Origin: an uncultured bacterium
Lineage (GTDB): Bacteria; Patescibacteriota; Minisyncoccia; Phycocordibacterales; PALSA-1337
DNA length: 5,895 bases
Direction of reading: 5' to 3'
NCBI GenBank assembly: GCA_903826185.1
Contig: CAIKDL010000005.1
Location: 1 to 5,895, forward strand
Part shown: positions 5,381 to 5,895 of the stretch, piece after piece
Layout of the letters: each line of letters begins with the position of its first letter
Position numbering within the stretch: the first letter of the stretch is position 1
Program-made: the position numbers and the translations under genes
Notes under the pieces: generated by a model
Seen by the model: the letters and a program-made list of their open reading frames with translations, nothing else
What the model was told of the DNA's origin: nothing
The model's database searches: none

Positions 5381-5895
5381 ATGACCATTCGACACAGATT
5401 TACAACAGCCTTACGAGGACTCACGACCAATAGATCCAGGTCTTTTTTAACTATACTTGGCATTGTCATTGGTATTACAGCTATCATGTTGGTGGTCTCT
5501 CTTGGTGCTGGTGCACAAAATCTTATCTTGGGGCAAGTCCAAGGCCTTGGTACAAATACCATAGCGATCATTCCTGGTCGCGAACCGACTGGTCCGTCAG
5601 ATACGGCGCAGCTGTATGGTGATTCATTGAAAGAAAAAGACATTGTCGCTCTACAAAATAAGTCCAATGTCCCAGGCCTGAAATCTATAATGCCAACAGT
5701 GCTTGGCGCTGATACCGCTTCTTACGGTTCAAACACCTACCAAGTCAGCATATTCGGAGCAACGGATCTGATGGCCAGCATATTTGATCTGAATCCCAAG
5801 TACGGCTCTTTCTTCACCCAAGACGACGTAGTTTCTAGTAATGACGTAGTAGTGGTCGGTTCCAAGGTTGTCGAACATCTTTTTGATAATGCCGA
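5381..5895 (+). CDS. MacB/FtsX-type ABC transporter permease, N-terminal part (3' end beyond window)
   Basis: The frame from ATG 5381 is open to the window edge, giving 171 complete codons. The start MTIRHRFTTALRGL, the following RSRSFLTILGIVIGITA and the first membrane helix (about 22-40) are typical of MacB-family permeases. Next comes the beginning of the extracytoplasmic MacB_PCD domain (PF12704), seen in GAGAQNLILGQVQGLGTNT and a beta-rich segment. The family normally has about 400 residues with three more membrane helices and a C-terminal FtsX domain (PF02687), which must lie outside the window. It should pair with the ATPase encoded 17 nt upstream and with the adaptor to form a MacAB-like exporter or a mechanotransmission complex. 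No upstream in-frame start fits better and no Shine-Dalgarno sequence is visible. The substrate cannot be predicted: members export peptides, antibiotics or lipoproteins. Confidence 0.93.
   Translation, partial: MTIRHRFTTALRGLTTNRSRSFLTILGIVIGITAIMLVVSLGAGAQNLILGQVQGLGTNTIAIIPGREPTGPSDTAQLYGDSLKEKDIVALQNKSNVPGLKSIMPTVLGADTASYGSNTYQVSIFGATDLMASIFDLNPKYGSFFTQDDVVSSNDVVVVGSKVVEHLFDNA

Overview
The window looks like a fragment of a Candidate Phyla Radiation (Patescibacteria, Parcubacteria-like) chromosome. Three things suggest this: the C-terminal tail of the first protein, which resembles the ends of large Parcubacteria surface proteins; the AT-leaning compact layout; and the absence of a convincing Shine-Dalgarno sequence before every start that can be examined. 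The taxonomic call is inference from pattern recognition, not from a marker gene. All genes are on the + strand, and the standard genetic code reads through all of them.

Layout: (1) bases 1-268 hold the 3' end of a probable cell-surface protein. (2) An AlkD-type DNA alkylation repair protein follows at 276-1004. (3) A 33-residue, extremely basic small protein, apparently undescribed, lies at 1020-1121 with its own possible -10 box. (4) A DEAD-box RNA helicase with an N-terminal RGG-rich tail occupies 1183-2487, behind a near-consensus sigma70 promoter (TTGACA, 17 bp, TATTAT) whose start point would fall at or next to the ATG. (5) A tight four-gene cluster runs from 2516 off the end of the window: a membrane PH-domain protein, a MacA/HlyD-like adaptor, a MacB-type ABC ATPase and the N-terminal part of a MacB/FtsX-type permease. 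This cluster is very probably one operon encoding a tripartite-like exporter or mechanotransmission complex; its substrate cannot be read from the sequence.

The most interesting non-coding signal is a perfect 21-bp palindrome at 2497-2517 (10-bp arms around one central A). It contains an extended -10 box (TGaTATAAT) and ends inside the ATG of the first gene of the exporter operon. The geometry suggests a leaderless promoter covered by an operator for a dimeric repressor. The helicase and the 33-residue gene also have -10-like boxes placed for leaderless or nearly leaderless transcripts. No tRNA, rRNA, CRISPR array, insertion sequence or convincing rho-independent terminator was seen, and no stretch longer than 300 bases lacks a gene.
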